A stretch of DNA of 64,000 nt from positions 1-64,000 of the forward strand of contig CAYUQU010000009.1 in NCBI GenBank assembly GCA_964447015.1, given 5' to 3'. The stretch comes from Wandonia sp964447015 (GTDB lineage: Bacteria > Bacteroidota > Bacteroidia > Flavobacteriales_D > Crocinitomicaceae). Below the pieces are notes generated by a model, which worked only from the letters and a program-made list of their open reading frames with translations, made no database searches and was not told the DNA's origin. Shown one piece after another: positions 17,569 through 26,681 of this stretch (position 1 is its first letter; the number at the start of each line of letters is the position of its first letter). The translations under genes were made by a program, and so were the position numbers.

Positions 17569-17778
17569 TTTATACCTTCCTTCTATTAGTTGTGGGTTGA
17601 GAAATACATCTCGTCTCAAATATATAGACAAATAGTGGTTATTACAAGACTAAGCAATGACATTAACCCATAAATCACTGTTTATGTGTAGGTTGTTATA
17701 GGTAATTATACGGACTTTACTCGCTTGTTTTTTAAGAATATGCGTTTTGTTGTGTATTTTCGTGAAAACATATTTGCA

Positions 17779-20574
17779 ATGCGTTATTTTTTACTTTTTC
17801 TTTTACTTTGTATTGTCGGGACTTCTTATTCTCAAACCAAAAAGCCCCTTTCTCATGAAAATTTTGACGAATGGAAGACGTTGAAAACATATTCTGTTAG
17901 TAAAGATGGTAAATGGCTAGCTTATGAAATCAACCCTTATCGCGGAGATGGGAGACTAGTATTGTTGAATACACAGGATGAAAAAACAAAAGAGTTAATA
18001 AGAGGTCACAACTTCACTATTGGATTCAACAACTTGTATTTCGTTGCGCAAATTAAACCCGAGTTTGATACCATTCGCAAACTGGAATTGGATAAGGTGA
18101 AGAAAGACAAGCTACCTAAAGATACTCTATGGGTTTGGGTTCCACAGCAAGACACGGCGTATATCATCCCAAAACTTGTTGATGTAAAAGTTAACGAAAA
18201 TTCTAAATGGATGGCATATCGTATTGATGAGAATAAACTACCAGAACTTGTTGTGAAATCGAAGAAAAAAGCTAAAAAGAAGAAGAAAAAGAAGAAAAAT
18301 GCAGCAGAGGAAGATAAGTATACCTCAGATGGCAAGCTTCTGACAATTTGGGATCCAATTGAAAATTCAACAAAACATTTTATTGATATCAAAGACTATC
18401 AAATTAGTGATAGTGGGAATTTCATAACCTTTGTTACACACCAAAAAAGGGATAAAGAGGAAACTTTTAAATTAGATGTACAACGCTTTTCGGATAATTC
18501 TTCTAATCATCTTTTCTCACCTTTCACAGCTATTGGAGACATGGCGTGGAATGAAAGCGAAACCAAATTTGCATTTCTTGCCAGTCGTGATACAGTGAAA
18601 AACAACAAGCATTTCGAATTGTATTTTATCGATCTAGTGGGTGACACGCCGCAATTAAAAATTGACAGTTTGTTTATGGGAATGCCAGAAGGGTTTTCAG
18701 TAAGTGAACACGGAAAATTGCGTTTTGCTAAAGATGGCAATCGCTTGTTTTTTGGAACAGCACTTCTACCAAAGCGCGAGGAAAAAGATACGCTGACCGA
18801 AAGTGAAAAAGCTAAACTCGATATTTGGAGTTGGAAAGACGGTGAGTTGCAACCTCAACAATTGAAAAACCTGAAGAGAAAACAAAAAGAGAGCTTTTTA
18901 ACGTTTTACGATTGGGATAAAAGCCAACTTAAGGTTTTAGAAAATGATTCTATCAAAGTTAATTTTGGAAGTGATGAACAGACTGTGCGTTTCCTTGCAT
19001 CGAGTGATAAACCATATGTACAACAAGCGGGATGGAGTTATCCTTGGAAAAGAGATTATTACTTAGTAGATATTGAAAAAGACGAACCTGAGCTTTTGTT
19101 GGAAGGATTTGCGGAGCGTGTGAGCATGTCACCCGATGGAAATCAAATCGTGTATTTTCACCCGACAAAGAAGCAATATCAATTAAAGAATTTTGAAACA
19201 GGAAAAACACATTGTTTGACATGTGGTTTTGTAGCCAATTGGTTTGACGATATCAACGGTCAACCTCATGAACCAACAGCTATCAATAGAGTATATTGGG
19301 AAAAAGGAAAAACGCATGTCTGGCTGCAAGCCGAAGATGATTTATACCGAGTGAGGTATGACGGTTCTTCATTCCGTTGTATTACTGATGGAACAGGAAA
19401 AGCATACAAACAAGAATATGCCATTCACAAGTGGGATAAAGACAGTTTGTACATTAATCCACAGCGAATTTGGCTCAGTGCTTTAGATACTAAGTTTAAA
19501 TCCAAAACAATTTATACAATAGATTCTTTGTGGCATTTAAGCCTGAAACTGGATGTGAATGCGGAGGTTTTTGCTCTTCAAAAAGTGCAGAATACAGATG
19601 CTATTCTTTATAGAAAATCTACTGTTAAAGATTACCCTGATTTGTGGATGAGCGACATGAACTTTGAGAATTCTGAGCGAATTACAGAAACTAATCCGCA
19701 ACAAAGTGAATACAATTGGGCTAATGTGGAGTTGGTAGAATGGAAAACACCAATGGGTAAAGAACTACAAGGAATGTTGTACACTCCTGAAGATCTAGAC
19801 CCGAACAAATCGTACCCGATGTTAGTGTATTTTTATGAACTAAACAGCGATAATTTGCATCGTCATTCTGCTCCACGTCCTACAGCGTCTATTATTTTTC
19901 CTACAGAATATGCCTCGGCGGGATATGTGGTGTTTATTCCGGATGTGCGATATGAACCTGGAAAACCTGCTCAATCTGCTTATGATTGTATTATTTCGGG
20001 AACAGATCACATTTTGAAAAACTACCCTTTTGTCGATTCTACACGAATGGGTCTGCAAGGACAAAGCTGGGGAGGTTATCAAACTGCACAGCTAATCACA
20101 ATGACAACACGTTTTAGAGCTGCTATGGCAGGTGCTCCAGTGAGTAATATGTTTTCGGCTTACGGCGGAATTCGTTGGGGGAGCGGTTTTAGCCGAATGT
20201 TCCAGTACGAGCATACGCAAAGTCGAATTGGAGCGACGATTTGGGAAAAGCCAGAATTGTATATAGAGAATTCTCCTTTGTTTGGTCTACCAAAAGTAAA
20301 TACACCACTTTTAATCATGCACAACGACGAAGACGGAGCAGTTCCATGGTATCAAGGGATAGAATTGTTTATGGGCTTACGACGCTTGGATAAGCCTGTA
20401 TGGCTCCTTAACTACAATGGCGATGACCACAACTTGATGAAAGAGGCAAACCGTAGAGACTTAAGTATCCGCATGAAACAGTTTTTCGACCATTATTTGA
20501 TGGGCAAACCCGCACCTAAATGGATTACTGAGGGAATTCCTGCGCTTGATAAGGGAGAAGACTATGGGTATTAA
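17779..20574 (+). CDS. secreted S9-family (prolyl oligopeptidase-like) serine peptidase
   Basis: About 931 aa. The start MRYFLLFLLLCIVGTSYSQ gives a clean signal peptide, so the ATG at 17779 is preferred over the upstream TTG and ATG. Residues up to about 640 form a WD/propeller-like region, and the C-terminal ~270 are the alpha/beta-hydrolase domain with Ser in GQSWGGYQTA, Asp in MHNDEDGAVPW and His in GDDHNLMKE. The enzyme probably degrades oligopeptides in the periplasm. An oddity is a Lys run (KKAKKKKKKKK, about residues 162-172) in the propeller, encoded by a slippery purine tract. A 30-bp perfect palindrome follows the stop directly. Confidence 0.9.
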   Translation: MRYFLLFLLLCIVGTSYSQTKKPLSHENFDEWKTLKTYSVSKDGKWLAYEINPYRGDGRLVLLNTQDEKTKELIRGHNFTIGFNNLYFVAQIKPEFDTIRKLELDKVKKDKLPKDTLWVWVPQQDTAYIIPKLVDVKVNENSKWMAYRIDENKLPELVVKSKKKAKKKKKKKKNAAEEDKYTSDGKLLTIWDPIENSTKHFIDIKDYQISDSGNFITFVTHQKRDKEETFKLDVQRFSDNSSNHLFSPFTAIGDMAWNESETKFAFLASRDTVKNNKHFELYFIDLVGDTPQLKIDSLFMGMPEGFSVSEHGKLRFAKDGNRLFFGTALLPKREEKDTLTESEKAKLDIWSWKDGELQPQQLKNLKRKQKESFLTFYDWDKSQLKVLENDSIKVNFGSDEQTVRFLASSDKPYVQQAGWSYPWKRDYYLVDIEKDEPELLLEGFAERVSMSPDGNQIVYFHPTKKQYQLKNFETGKTHCLTCGFVANWFDDINGQPHEPTAINRVYWEKGKTHVWLQAEDDLYRVRYDGSSFRCITDGTGKAYKQEYAIHKWDKDSLYINPQRIWLSALDTKFKSKTIYTIDSLWHLSLKLDVNAEVFALQKVQNTDAILYRKSTVKDYPDLWMSDMNFENSERITETNPQQSEYNWANVELVEWKTPMGKELQGMLYTPEDLDPNKSYPMLVYFYELNSDNLHRHSAPRPTASIIFPTEYASAGYVVFIPDVRYEPGKPAQSAYDCIISGTDHILKNYPFVDSTRMGLQGQSWGGYQTAQLITMTTRFRAAMAGAPVSNMFSAYGGIRWGSGFSRMFQYEHTQSRIGATIWEKPELYIENSPLFGLPKVNTPLLIMHNDEDGAVPWYQGIELFMGLRRLDKPVWLLNYNGDDHNLMKEANRRDLSIRMKQFFDHYLMGKPAPKWITEGIPALDKGEDYGY

Positions 20575-20575
20575 T

Positions 20576-20605
20576 GGTTGGGGCGAATTGCAATTCGCCC
20601 CAACC
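20576..20605. repeat. 30-bp perfect palindrome (REP-like), 3' of the S9 peptidase gene
   Basis: Half-site GGTTGGGGCGAATTG is followed by its exact reverse complement. It begins right after the stop codon of the peptidase gene. Form and position match the palindrome at 21517-21546 and the hairpin at 56870-56926. No T-run follows, so it is not a classical terminator. Confidence 0.85.
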
Positions 20606-20883
20606 TCTGCACACACGCACGCCAATTCTACACTACTTTAAGAACTCGTTTCAAAAAATAGATATTCTTTTTTTTAAAATCATAATTATTAAAGGCCTGA
20701 ATACTTAAGTCTTATGGTCTTGAATCTTACCTTCTTGAGCCTAGAAAAAATATTTTCACCAAACTGAATCACGAATCAAAAAAACATATAAATTCGATTG
20801 ATATTTAGCATAGCTGAGTAAGCCGTAGTCTCCTGAATAAGGGATGAAGCCGAGGGGGCATTGATTATTAAAATTGATGGTTT
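20606..20883. other. intergenic region before the SET-domain gene
   Basis: 278 bases without a credible ORF. The last 80 bases are more GC-rich than the rest and contain short inverted segments, but I see no recognisable RNA family or confident promoter. Confidence 0.35.
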
Positions 20884-21471
20884 ATGATTCATCCAAACAC
20901 TGAACTTAGGTTCATTAACGACCATGTGGGATACGGTGTGTTCGCCACAGAGGACATTTCTGAAGGGACAATTACCTATATAAAGGACAGTCTCGAGATT
21001 ATAATTACACCAACTGATTATTTAATGCATTCTGAAGTGATGAAGGAGGTAATTGAAAAATACTCCTACATCGATCAAGACGGAAACAGGGTAATTAGTT
21101 GGGATTTTGCCAAGTACGTTAATCATTGCTGCAATTGCAATACCATTAGCACGGGATATGGTTTCGAAATCGCTATACGGGACATTAAAAAGGGCGAGCA
21201 AATTACCGACGAGTACGGAATTTTCAACTTGACGACCGAGATGCATGTTTCCTGTGGTATGGGTCATTGCAGAAAAACGATAAAGCCCGATGATTTTGAG
21301 AATCATTATAAAGAATGGGACGAGAAAATTCAACAGTCGATTTCGAAACTATTTGGCGTGGAGCAGCCCCTGATGCCTTTTATTGAGGATGAAACCAGAA
21401 AAGAATTGGATCAGTTTTTTCAAAATCCAGAGGATTATAAATCGGTTTATGCGTTGAAGTATAGGGGGTAA
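20884..21471 (+). CDS. SET-domain protein (putative lysine methyltransferase)
   Basis: 195 aa, soluble. The SET fold is recognised from GYGVFATEDISEGTI (residues 16-30), the substrate/cofactor knot motif WDFAKYVNHCCNCNT (NHxC-like) and IRDIKKGEQITDEYG (GEELT-DY-like). A post-SET-like CGMGHCRKTI segment with Cys follows, then a helical tail. SET proteins transfer methyl groups from S-adenosylmethionine to lysine. Bacterial members are known, but their targets are mostly unknown. It has no operon partner and is flanked by two perfect palindromes. Confidence 0.83.
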   Translation: MIHPNTELRFINDHVGYGVFATEDISEGTITYIKDSLEIIITPTDYLMHSEVMKEVIEKYSYIDQDGNRVISWDFAKYVNHCCNCNTISTGYGFEIAIRDIKKGEQITDEYGIFNLTTEMHVSCGMGHCRKTIKPDDFENHYKEWDEKIQQSISKLFGVEQPLMPFIEDETRKELDQFFQNPEDYKSVYALKYRG

Positions 21472-21516
21472 CACGTTATTTATTCAAATAACGGACAGTT
21501 GGTCTCATTAAATTAA

Positions 21517-21552
21517 TGTAGAGGCGCGATTAATCGCGCCTCTACATTTTTT
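21517..21552. repeat. 30-bp perfect palindrome with T-run, 3' of the SET-domain gene
   Basis: Half-site TGTAGAGGCGCGATT is followed by its exact reverse complement (21517-21546) and a T-run. It can act as a terminator, but its similarity to 20576-20605 suggests a dispersed palindromic repeat. Confidence 0.85.
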
Positions 21553-21679
21553 ATATCCTTTCGAAACACAATTTCCATCTTTACAACACTTTTCCTTCAC
21601 TAAAAATTTATCTGAGTTAAAGCTACGAGATTAAAAGTTTTGTATAATATTGTAGTGGACATAAATGAATTAGGTGTAA

Positions 21680-22816
21680 ATGCGTGCTAAAATCACAAAA
21701 ATAATTGTAAAATGTATTCTGGCATTGTTGTTCATTGCATCCATTCCGTATTACAATGTCGTTTTTTATTCTTTCACTCCGAGTGTCCCTTTTTCTGGGG
21801 AACAATTTTATAATCCATACGCCAATACCAAGGGGGATTGGATAAAAGCTAACTTTCACGCACACTCAAGATTGGCTTTAGGTCTTACTAGTGGTCGTAA
21901 TTCTGTTGAAGAAATGTATGAAACCTATGATTCACTTAATTACGATCTTCCAAGTATGTCTAATTACAACAGCCTAACGGACAATTCTGAACGAGAATTT
22001 TATGTAGATGTATATGAACATGGATTAAATGTAGTTGCCACACATCAGTTGGTGATTAATGCTGAAAATGCAACAAAGTTTGACTATCCTTTATTTCAAT
22101 TTACCAGCCATAAACAGTATATCATCAACAAGTTAAAAACGGATAAAAATCTGATTGCGCTTGCTCATCCGACTTGGAAAAACAGTTATTCATTTTCAGA
22201 ACTTGAGTTACTGCAAAACTATGATTTGATGGAAATTTTAAGTGTGAATGCTACTTCTGTTCAATCGTGGGATAGAGCACTATCATCTGGACATGTCGTT
22301 TGGGCAATTGCAAATGATGATTCGCATGATAATGATAACTCTAATTGCGGGATTGCTTGGACGATGATTGGTGTGAGTAAAAAGGATCCACAAGATGTGG
22401 TGAGCAGTTTAAGAGAAGGCCATTCTTATGCAACTCGCGGATGGCATGCGCAAGAGATGAATCGCTTGGAGGAAATATCAGTAACAGATAATATTTACCG
22501 AATAAAAATGGAACGTCTTGCAGACTCGATCACATTGATTGGCGACAGAGGAGAAGTGCTTGCGACAGCTACAAATACAGATGTTCTTGAATACGTTATA
22601 AAGAAAGAAAACACTTACGTCAGAGCTGAGGTTTTTGAAACGGAAGAATGGAATAAGTACACAAAAATGTATTTTAACCCCGTTATTCGTACTATTGATG
22701 GAAAGATTGATACTTCTTTTAGCGAAATTGAAATCAGTTGGTTTAAGACGATTTTGTATTTTATATTTTTGGTGATAATTGATGTCACTTTAATTGGAGT
22801 AATTGTTAAATGGTAG
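21680..22816 (+). CDS. membrane-anchored PHP-like phosphoesterase-fold protein
   Basis: 378 aa with an N-terminal membrane helix (about residues 10-32) and a C-terminal helix (about 355-375). The central domain shows PHP-superfamily features: KANFHAHSRLALG (HxH), then NVVATHQLVI, LIALAHPTW and AIANDDSHD, all potential metal ligands. PHP proteins are metal-dependent phosphoesterases; the substrate here is unknown. Topology places the domain outside the cytoplasm. Its 3' end overlaps the glycosyltransferase gene by 7 bases, so the two products likely act together at the cell envelope. Confidence 0.72.
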   Translation: MRAKITKIIVKCILALLFIASIPYYNVVFYSFTPSVPFSGEQFYNPYANTKGDWIKANFHAHSRLALGLTSGRNSVEEMYETYDSLNYDLPSMSNYNSLTDNSEREFYVDVYEHGLNVVATHQLVINAENATKFDYPLFQFTSHKQYIINKLKTDKNLIALAHPTWKNSYSFSELELLQNYDLMEILSVNATSVQSWDRALSSGHVVWAIANDDSHDNDNSNCGIAWTMIGVSKKDPQDVVSSLREGHSYATRGWHAQEMNRLEEISVTDNIYRIKMERLADSITLIGDRGEVLATATNTDVLEYVIKKENTYVRAEVFETEEWNKYTKMYFNPVIRTIDGKIDTSFSEIEISWFKTILYFIFLVIIDVTLIGVIVKW

Positions 22817-24414
22817 AATCAAAAAAATACCGGTTATTCTATTGGATGATTTTCGCATGCTCCATTTTCACATTGCTTATTCATAACAATTCGTTGGGCT
22901 TTTGGGATCAAGATGAATCGGCTTATGCTGGTTTTGCCTACAACTTTTTGCAAACAGGAAACTGGTTAATTCCTGATTTTTTATGGTCCGAAGTGCATCG
23001 GAAACCTCCTTTACATTTTTGGCATATAGCATTATCCTTTAAAATTTTTGGTGCCAATGAATTTGCAACCAGAGTGCCTAGCGTACTTGCAATTATTGGA
23101 ACAGTTCTGCTCATCCGATTCATGAGTGCGCCCTTGTTTGGAGTACGTGTGAGCAAAAAGGCCATGCTTATTCTGAGTACAAGCTTATTGTTAATAGTAC
23201 TTGCTAAAAACTCTGTAACAGACAGCACTCTTTTGTTTTTTGAGACCTTAGCTGTTTTGAGTGTTTTTAATTTTCTCAAATCTAAGCGAAAAGTATATTT
23301 GTTGTTTTTCATAATAGGAATAGCAGGCGGAGCATTGACAAAAGGCCCTCCAGTTCTGATTATCACCTACGGAATTTTAGGAATCTTATTTCTGTTTCGC
23401 ACTTATAGAATTCAAACTATTTATCTTTTTCTAGTCAGTTTGTTAGGTCTTATCCCTTTGTTTATGTGGGGTAAAGCAGTTTGGAGTCTTGACGGAGGTA
23501 CATTTATTACATGGATGATTGATTGGTACATCCTAAAAAGAGGTGAAGGAGTTTTTGGACAAACTGGTCCTCCAGGCTATTTTCTGATTGTGTTTTTAGT
23601 TGGTTTGTTTGCCTTTTCATCTTTCTTTTTGGTGGGACTAAAAGAGCATTTGATTTCTTTTTTTGTGAAAGGAAAGAGAAGTGAAAATAGTATTTTTATT
23701 GTAGCTTGGTTAATAGCTGGATGGTTTGTTTATGAATTGATCAATAGTAAGTTACCCGCTTACGCCATAGGTGCTCTTCCAGCAATTAGTCTTGTTATCG
23801 CCGATCAAATTGAACATTTCCGTTCGCGTTTAGCTTCCAATAGTCGATGGTATTCAGTGACTGCAGTAATTCAGTTAGTGGTAACACTTGCAATTGGCGG
23901 TGCATTCATTTTTATTGCGTTCTATTTTTTAGACGGATTGGCTCAGGTTGCCTCAATAATCACAGGTTTACTGACAATAGGATTCGGTATTTACCTATTT
24001 AAAAATGAGAGAAAAGATTTTTTGCTTTTGTGTATGAGTGCCCTAATTCCTTCATTTTTTGCTTGGACTTTTATCGTTGGTAGTTTTGAAGAAGATAGAT
24101 GTACAACTAAAACAGTAGCCCAAGTCGTAGCTGACAATTATAAGTTATCATCGCAAGTAGTTTTCACCAGAGACTTTAGTTTGCCGAGTCTTCCTTTTTA
24201 TCTCGCTGTTAAGGGGTTTGATTTTATTGAAAACCAGGATTTCGAAACCTATAACGTTCACTTAAATAATGGTGATGTATTAATTTTTGACCAAGAGGGA
24301 TTTAATCTNNNNNNNNNNCTTTTTGAGCAACAACTGAATCTTCACCAAGTTGATGGTTGGATACCAGATAGGGGTAAAAAAATAAGTTACTTTATTGTCT
24401 CAAGAGATAAATAG
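22810..24414 (+). CDS. ArnT/PMT-like membrane glycosyltransferase (GT39-type)
   Basis: 534 aa with about 11 membrane helices. The N-terminal loop has the catalytic acidic motif WDQDESAYAGFAYNF (DE), as in ArnT and protein-O-mannosyltransferases, followed by SEVHRKPPLHFW and ATRVPSVLA. It uses a polyprenyl-phosphate sugar donor to glycosylate lipid or protein outside the membrane (family knowledge). Ten N bases at 24309-24318 fall near the C-terminus; the reading frame is preserved across them and ends sensibly. It overlaps the PHP-like gene by 7 bases. Confidence 0.85.
   Translation: MVESKKYRLFYWMIFACSIFTLLIHNNSLGFWDQDESAYAGFAYNFLQTGNWLIPDFLWSEVHRKPPLHFWHIALSFKIFGANEFATRVPSVLAIIGTVLLIRFMSAPLFGVRVSKKAMLILSTSLLLIVLAKNSVTDSTLLFFETLAVLSVFNFLKSKRKVYLLFFIIGIAGGALTKGPPVLIITYGILGILFLFRTYRIQTIYLFLVSLLGLIPLFMWGKAVWSLDGGTFITWMIDWYILKRGEGVFGQTGPPGYFLIVFLVGLFAFSSFFLVGLKEHLISFFVKGKRSENSIFIVAWLIAGWFVYELINSKLPAYAIGALPAISLVIADQIEHFRSRLASNSRWYSVTAVIQLVVTLAIGGAFIFIAFYFLDGLAQVASIITGLLTIGFGIYLFKNERKDFLLLCMSALIPSFFAWTFIVGSFEEDRCTTKTVAQVVADNYKLSSQVVFTRDFSLPSLPFYLAVKGFDFIENQDFETYNVHLNNGDVLIFDQEGFNXXXXLFEQQLNLHQVDGWIPDRGKKISYFIVSRDK
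24309..24318. other. assembly gap of 10 N
   Basis: Ten undetermined bases inside the glycosyltransferase gene, affecting about four codons. Confidence 0.99.
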
Positions 24415-24705
24415 AGCAATTATTGTGTTACTTCTCCTTTTTTTATTGACTCCTCCTTTAAGATGATGTCTTCTCCAAATTAATTCAGATTTTATTTCAT
24501 TTTTTTCTGCACTAAGTTATTTTTATAATGCATATATAATCAGATATAAAAACATGTAAAAACGACTACAAACGAATAACTTTCGTATGCAATTGTTTAA
24601 TAACCGATTCTGATTTTGAAGTCGTCGCAACTTTGCATTGTCGATTGAAAACAAACTCAACGACGTGTTATAAATACAAATTATAAATTTTTAAAACTCA
24701 ACATT
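24415..24705. other. intergenic region before the tandem ssb pair
   Basis: 291 AT-rich bases without an ORF. It presumably holds the promoter for the ssb pair: CAACTTTG (24628-24635) is a one-mismatch -7 element, 70 bases before the ATG. No other structure stands out. Confidence 0.4.
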
Positions 24706-25050
24706 ATGAGCACGTTAAGAAACAAAGTATCGTTAGTAGGACACACAGGGATGGTTCCTGAAATCAAAAACTTCGAAAATGGAGGTAAGCTCGCAAAACT
24801 TACACTTGCGACGAACGAATCGTATAAGAATAAGCAAGGAGAGAGAGTGGATAACACACAATGGCATAACATTGTAGCATGGGGTCCCTTGGCAGGAATT
24901 TTTGAAAAACATGTGAAGAAAGGTCAAGAGATCATGATTGAAGGAAAACTAGTCAATCGTTCTTATGACGGAAAAGATGGCGAGAAGCGCTACATCACAG
25001 AAATTGAAGCATCAGACATGTTGTTTCTTGGTAAAAAGTCTAACCAATAA
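24706..25050 (+). CDS. ssb: single-stranded DNA-binding protein, tail-less (tandem copy 1)
   Basis: A 114-aa OB-fold SSB: STLRNKVSLVGHTGMVPEI, a central NTQWHNIVAWGPLA strand, and ITEIEASDMLFLGKK at the end. It stops right after the OB fold and lacks the Gly/Pro-rich linker and acidic tip that bind partner proteins. It is followed after 10 bases by a second short SSB gene. The pair probably has a specialised DNA-binding role distinct from the canonical copy at 51921. Confidence 0.87.
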   Translation: MSTLRNKVSLVGHTGMVPEIKNFENGGKLAKLTLATNESYKNKQGERVDNTQWHNIVAWGPLAGIFEKHVKKGQEIMIEGKLVNRSYDGKDGEKRYITEIEASDMLFLGKKSNQ

Positions 25051-25060
25051 ATACCTATAT

Positions 25061-25414
25061 ATGAACACACCGGTAAATCACGTTCACTTGATTGGCAGTC
25101 TCACACAAGAGCCTGCCATCATCACCACTTCGAAGGGAGAAAGAATGGCTCGTTTTGCACTTACTACTAAAGAGTACCGAAAGGGAATCGAAGGCAAAAT
25201 TGAGACAGAAAACCAATGGCACAAAGTTGTCGCTTGGGGAAAATGGGTCGCTGTACTAGAAGAGTTTGCAGAAAAGGGCGTGCAAATTGCCATTGAAGGC
25301 AAACTCCGTTCACGATTCTTTAAGGGAAAAGACGGGCGCAATCAGTATTCAACTGAAATTGAGGTGAAAGACCTTGTTCTACTTGGACATGGTCAAATAG
25401 CCAAGACAGCTTAG
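25061..25414 (+). CDS. ssb: single-stranded DNA-binding protein, tail-less (tandem copy 2)
   Basis: About 117 aa, starting at ATG 25061 (MNTPVNHVHLIGSLTQEPAI). The OB-fold signature ENQWHKVVAWGKWV and the STEIEVKDLVLLG strand are present. It ends QIAKTA with no acidic tip. It diverges from tandem copy 1 along most of its length, so this is not a recent duplication. Cotranscribed with copy 1 and ended by a strong terminator. Confidence 0.87.
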   Translation: MNTPVNHVHLIGSLTQEPAIITTSKGERMARFALTTKEYRKGIEGKIETENQWHKVVAWGKWVAVLEEFAEKGVQIAIEGKLRSRFFKGKDGRNQYSTEIEVKDLVLLGHGQIAKTA

Positions 25415-25470
25415 CTCCAATGTAATTTAACCTATAGCAACTGATTTTAAGCGAAAATCAACCTAACCTA

Positions 25471-25513
25471 AACAGCAGTTCCTCAGAAATTTTCTGGGGA
25501 ACTGTTGTTTTAT
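25471..25513. terminator. bidirectional terminator between ssb copy 2 and the CNNM gene
   Basis: A long stem starting AACAGCAGTTCC and closing GGAACTGTTGTT, with an internal CAGAAA/TTTCTG continuation, flanked by A and T runs. It serves both convergent units. Confidence 0.85.
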
Positions 25514-25521
25514 AGCTTTGT

Positions 25522-26607
25522 TTATTTGTTGTCAGAATCTTGATTTTTATTCTTGTCTTCAATATCATTCAAGATGATATATTTCTTCTGCTTAGCGTTC
25601 CAACGATCAAGCGCATACTTTTGCATGTCCTCAATTTTATCTTTTTCATCCAAAATTTCGAAGCCAAGTAAGGTTTCAATAATGTCTTCCAATGTGGCGA
25701 TACCATCCATGCCACCGTATTTGTCTAGAACCAATGCGATATGCTCACGTTTGTTCAGCAATTCGTCCCAAGCATCAAATAAAGTAGTGTCTGTGGTAAA
25801 AGTGGTTATTTTTCGTTTGATGTCCTTTAGTTTTAAATCAAATTGATCTTCTGCTAATTTCTCAAAAACAAGTTCTCTAAATACGTAACCAGTAATGTTA
25901 TCTCTGTTGCTCTCATAAATCGGAATTCTGGAAAAATGTAAGAAATCCTTATTCTTTAAAAATTCTTGCAAAGTCATTTCCTCATTTGCAACGACAACGA
26001 CAATTCTGGGCGTCATTATCTCAGTTATTTTAATGCTTTTAAGCTTAATAAGGTTCTGAATGATTTTATTTTCTTTATCTCCAAAGATTCCCTCTTCGGT
26101 TCCAATGTTTGCCAGTGCAGATATTTCTTCTCTACTGGTTGTGTTTTCAACGCCTTTTCTCGATAACAGCTTCGTTAACATTACTGAAGCTATAACAAGA
26201 GGATACGTTATGAAAATCATCGCATTAATGATTTTTGCAGAGATACTCATCAATTCTTTGCTATAATTTGCTCCGATTGTCTTTGGAATGATTTCGGTTA
26301 AAACCAGAATAAGGATAGTAAGAACAGCGGAAATGTATCCAAAATAGGTTTGTCCAAAAATTAGAACCGCTTCTGCTCCAACTCCTGCGGCACCAACAGT
26401 GTGAGCGACGGTGTTTAATGTTAATATTGCGGCCAAAGGCTTGTCAATATCTTCTTTTAATTTAATAAACTGTTTAGCAGAGCCATCCCCTGAATTTGCT
26501 TTTGCTTTGAGAAAGGATAGAGGTGTGGAAAGTAATACCGCTTCCATTATCGAACACAAAAACGAGGTGAATAAAGCGATAAATAAGTAAACGAATAAAA
26601 GTGTCAT
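25522..26607 (-). CDS. CNNM/HlyC-CorC family membrane protein
   Basis: 361 aa. Residues 1-150 form the CNNM transmembrane domain (three or four helices, with EIIPKTIGANYS as signature), and residues 185-310 contain a CBS pair (ITEIMTPRIVVV and VLDKYGGMDGIATLEDIIE). The C-terminal transporter-associated domain is missing or short: the protein ends in a charged Lys/Asp/Asn tail. CNNM proteins are linked to Mg2+ export. This one is separate from GldE, the related protein at 52380. Confidence 0.87.
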   Translation of the reverse strand: MTLLFVYLFIALFTSFLCSIMEAVLLSTPLSFLKAKANSGDGSAKQFIKLKEDIDKPLAAILTLNTVAHTVGAAGVGAEAVLIFGQTYFGYISAVLTILILVLTEIIPKTIGANYSKELMSISAKIINAMIFITYPLVIASVMLTKLLSRKGVENTTSREEISALANIGTEEGIFGDKENKIIQNLIKLKSIKITEIMTPRIVVVVANEEMTLQEFLKNKDFLHFSRIPIYESNRDNITGYVFRELVFEKLAEDQFDLKLKDIKRKITTFTTDTTLFDAWDELLNKREHIALVLDKYGGMDGIATLEDIIETLLGFEILDEKDKIEDMQKYALDRWNAKQKKYIILNDIEDKNKNQDSDNK

Positions 26608-26626
26608 TTAAATGTTATATATATAC

Positions 26627-26634
26627 CAAATGTA
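26627..26634 (-). promoter_or_regulatory. predicted -7 promoter element of the CNNM gene
   Basis: TACATTTG on the minus strand, 19 bases before the start codon. Confidence 0.5.
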
Positions 26635-26681
26635 TGAATTATATTATTATCCGCATCAAAGAAAAAATAATATGATGAGGC

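Noticed and set aside
18006..18392. Minus-strand ORF of 128 aa with a Phe run inside the S9 peptidase gene
   Set aside because: It is the complement of the poly-lysine tract and lies wholly within a well-supported gene.
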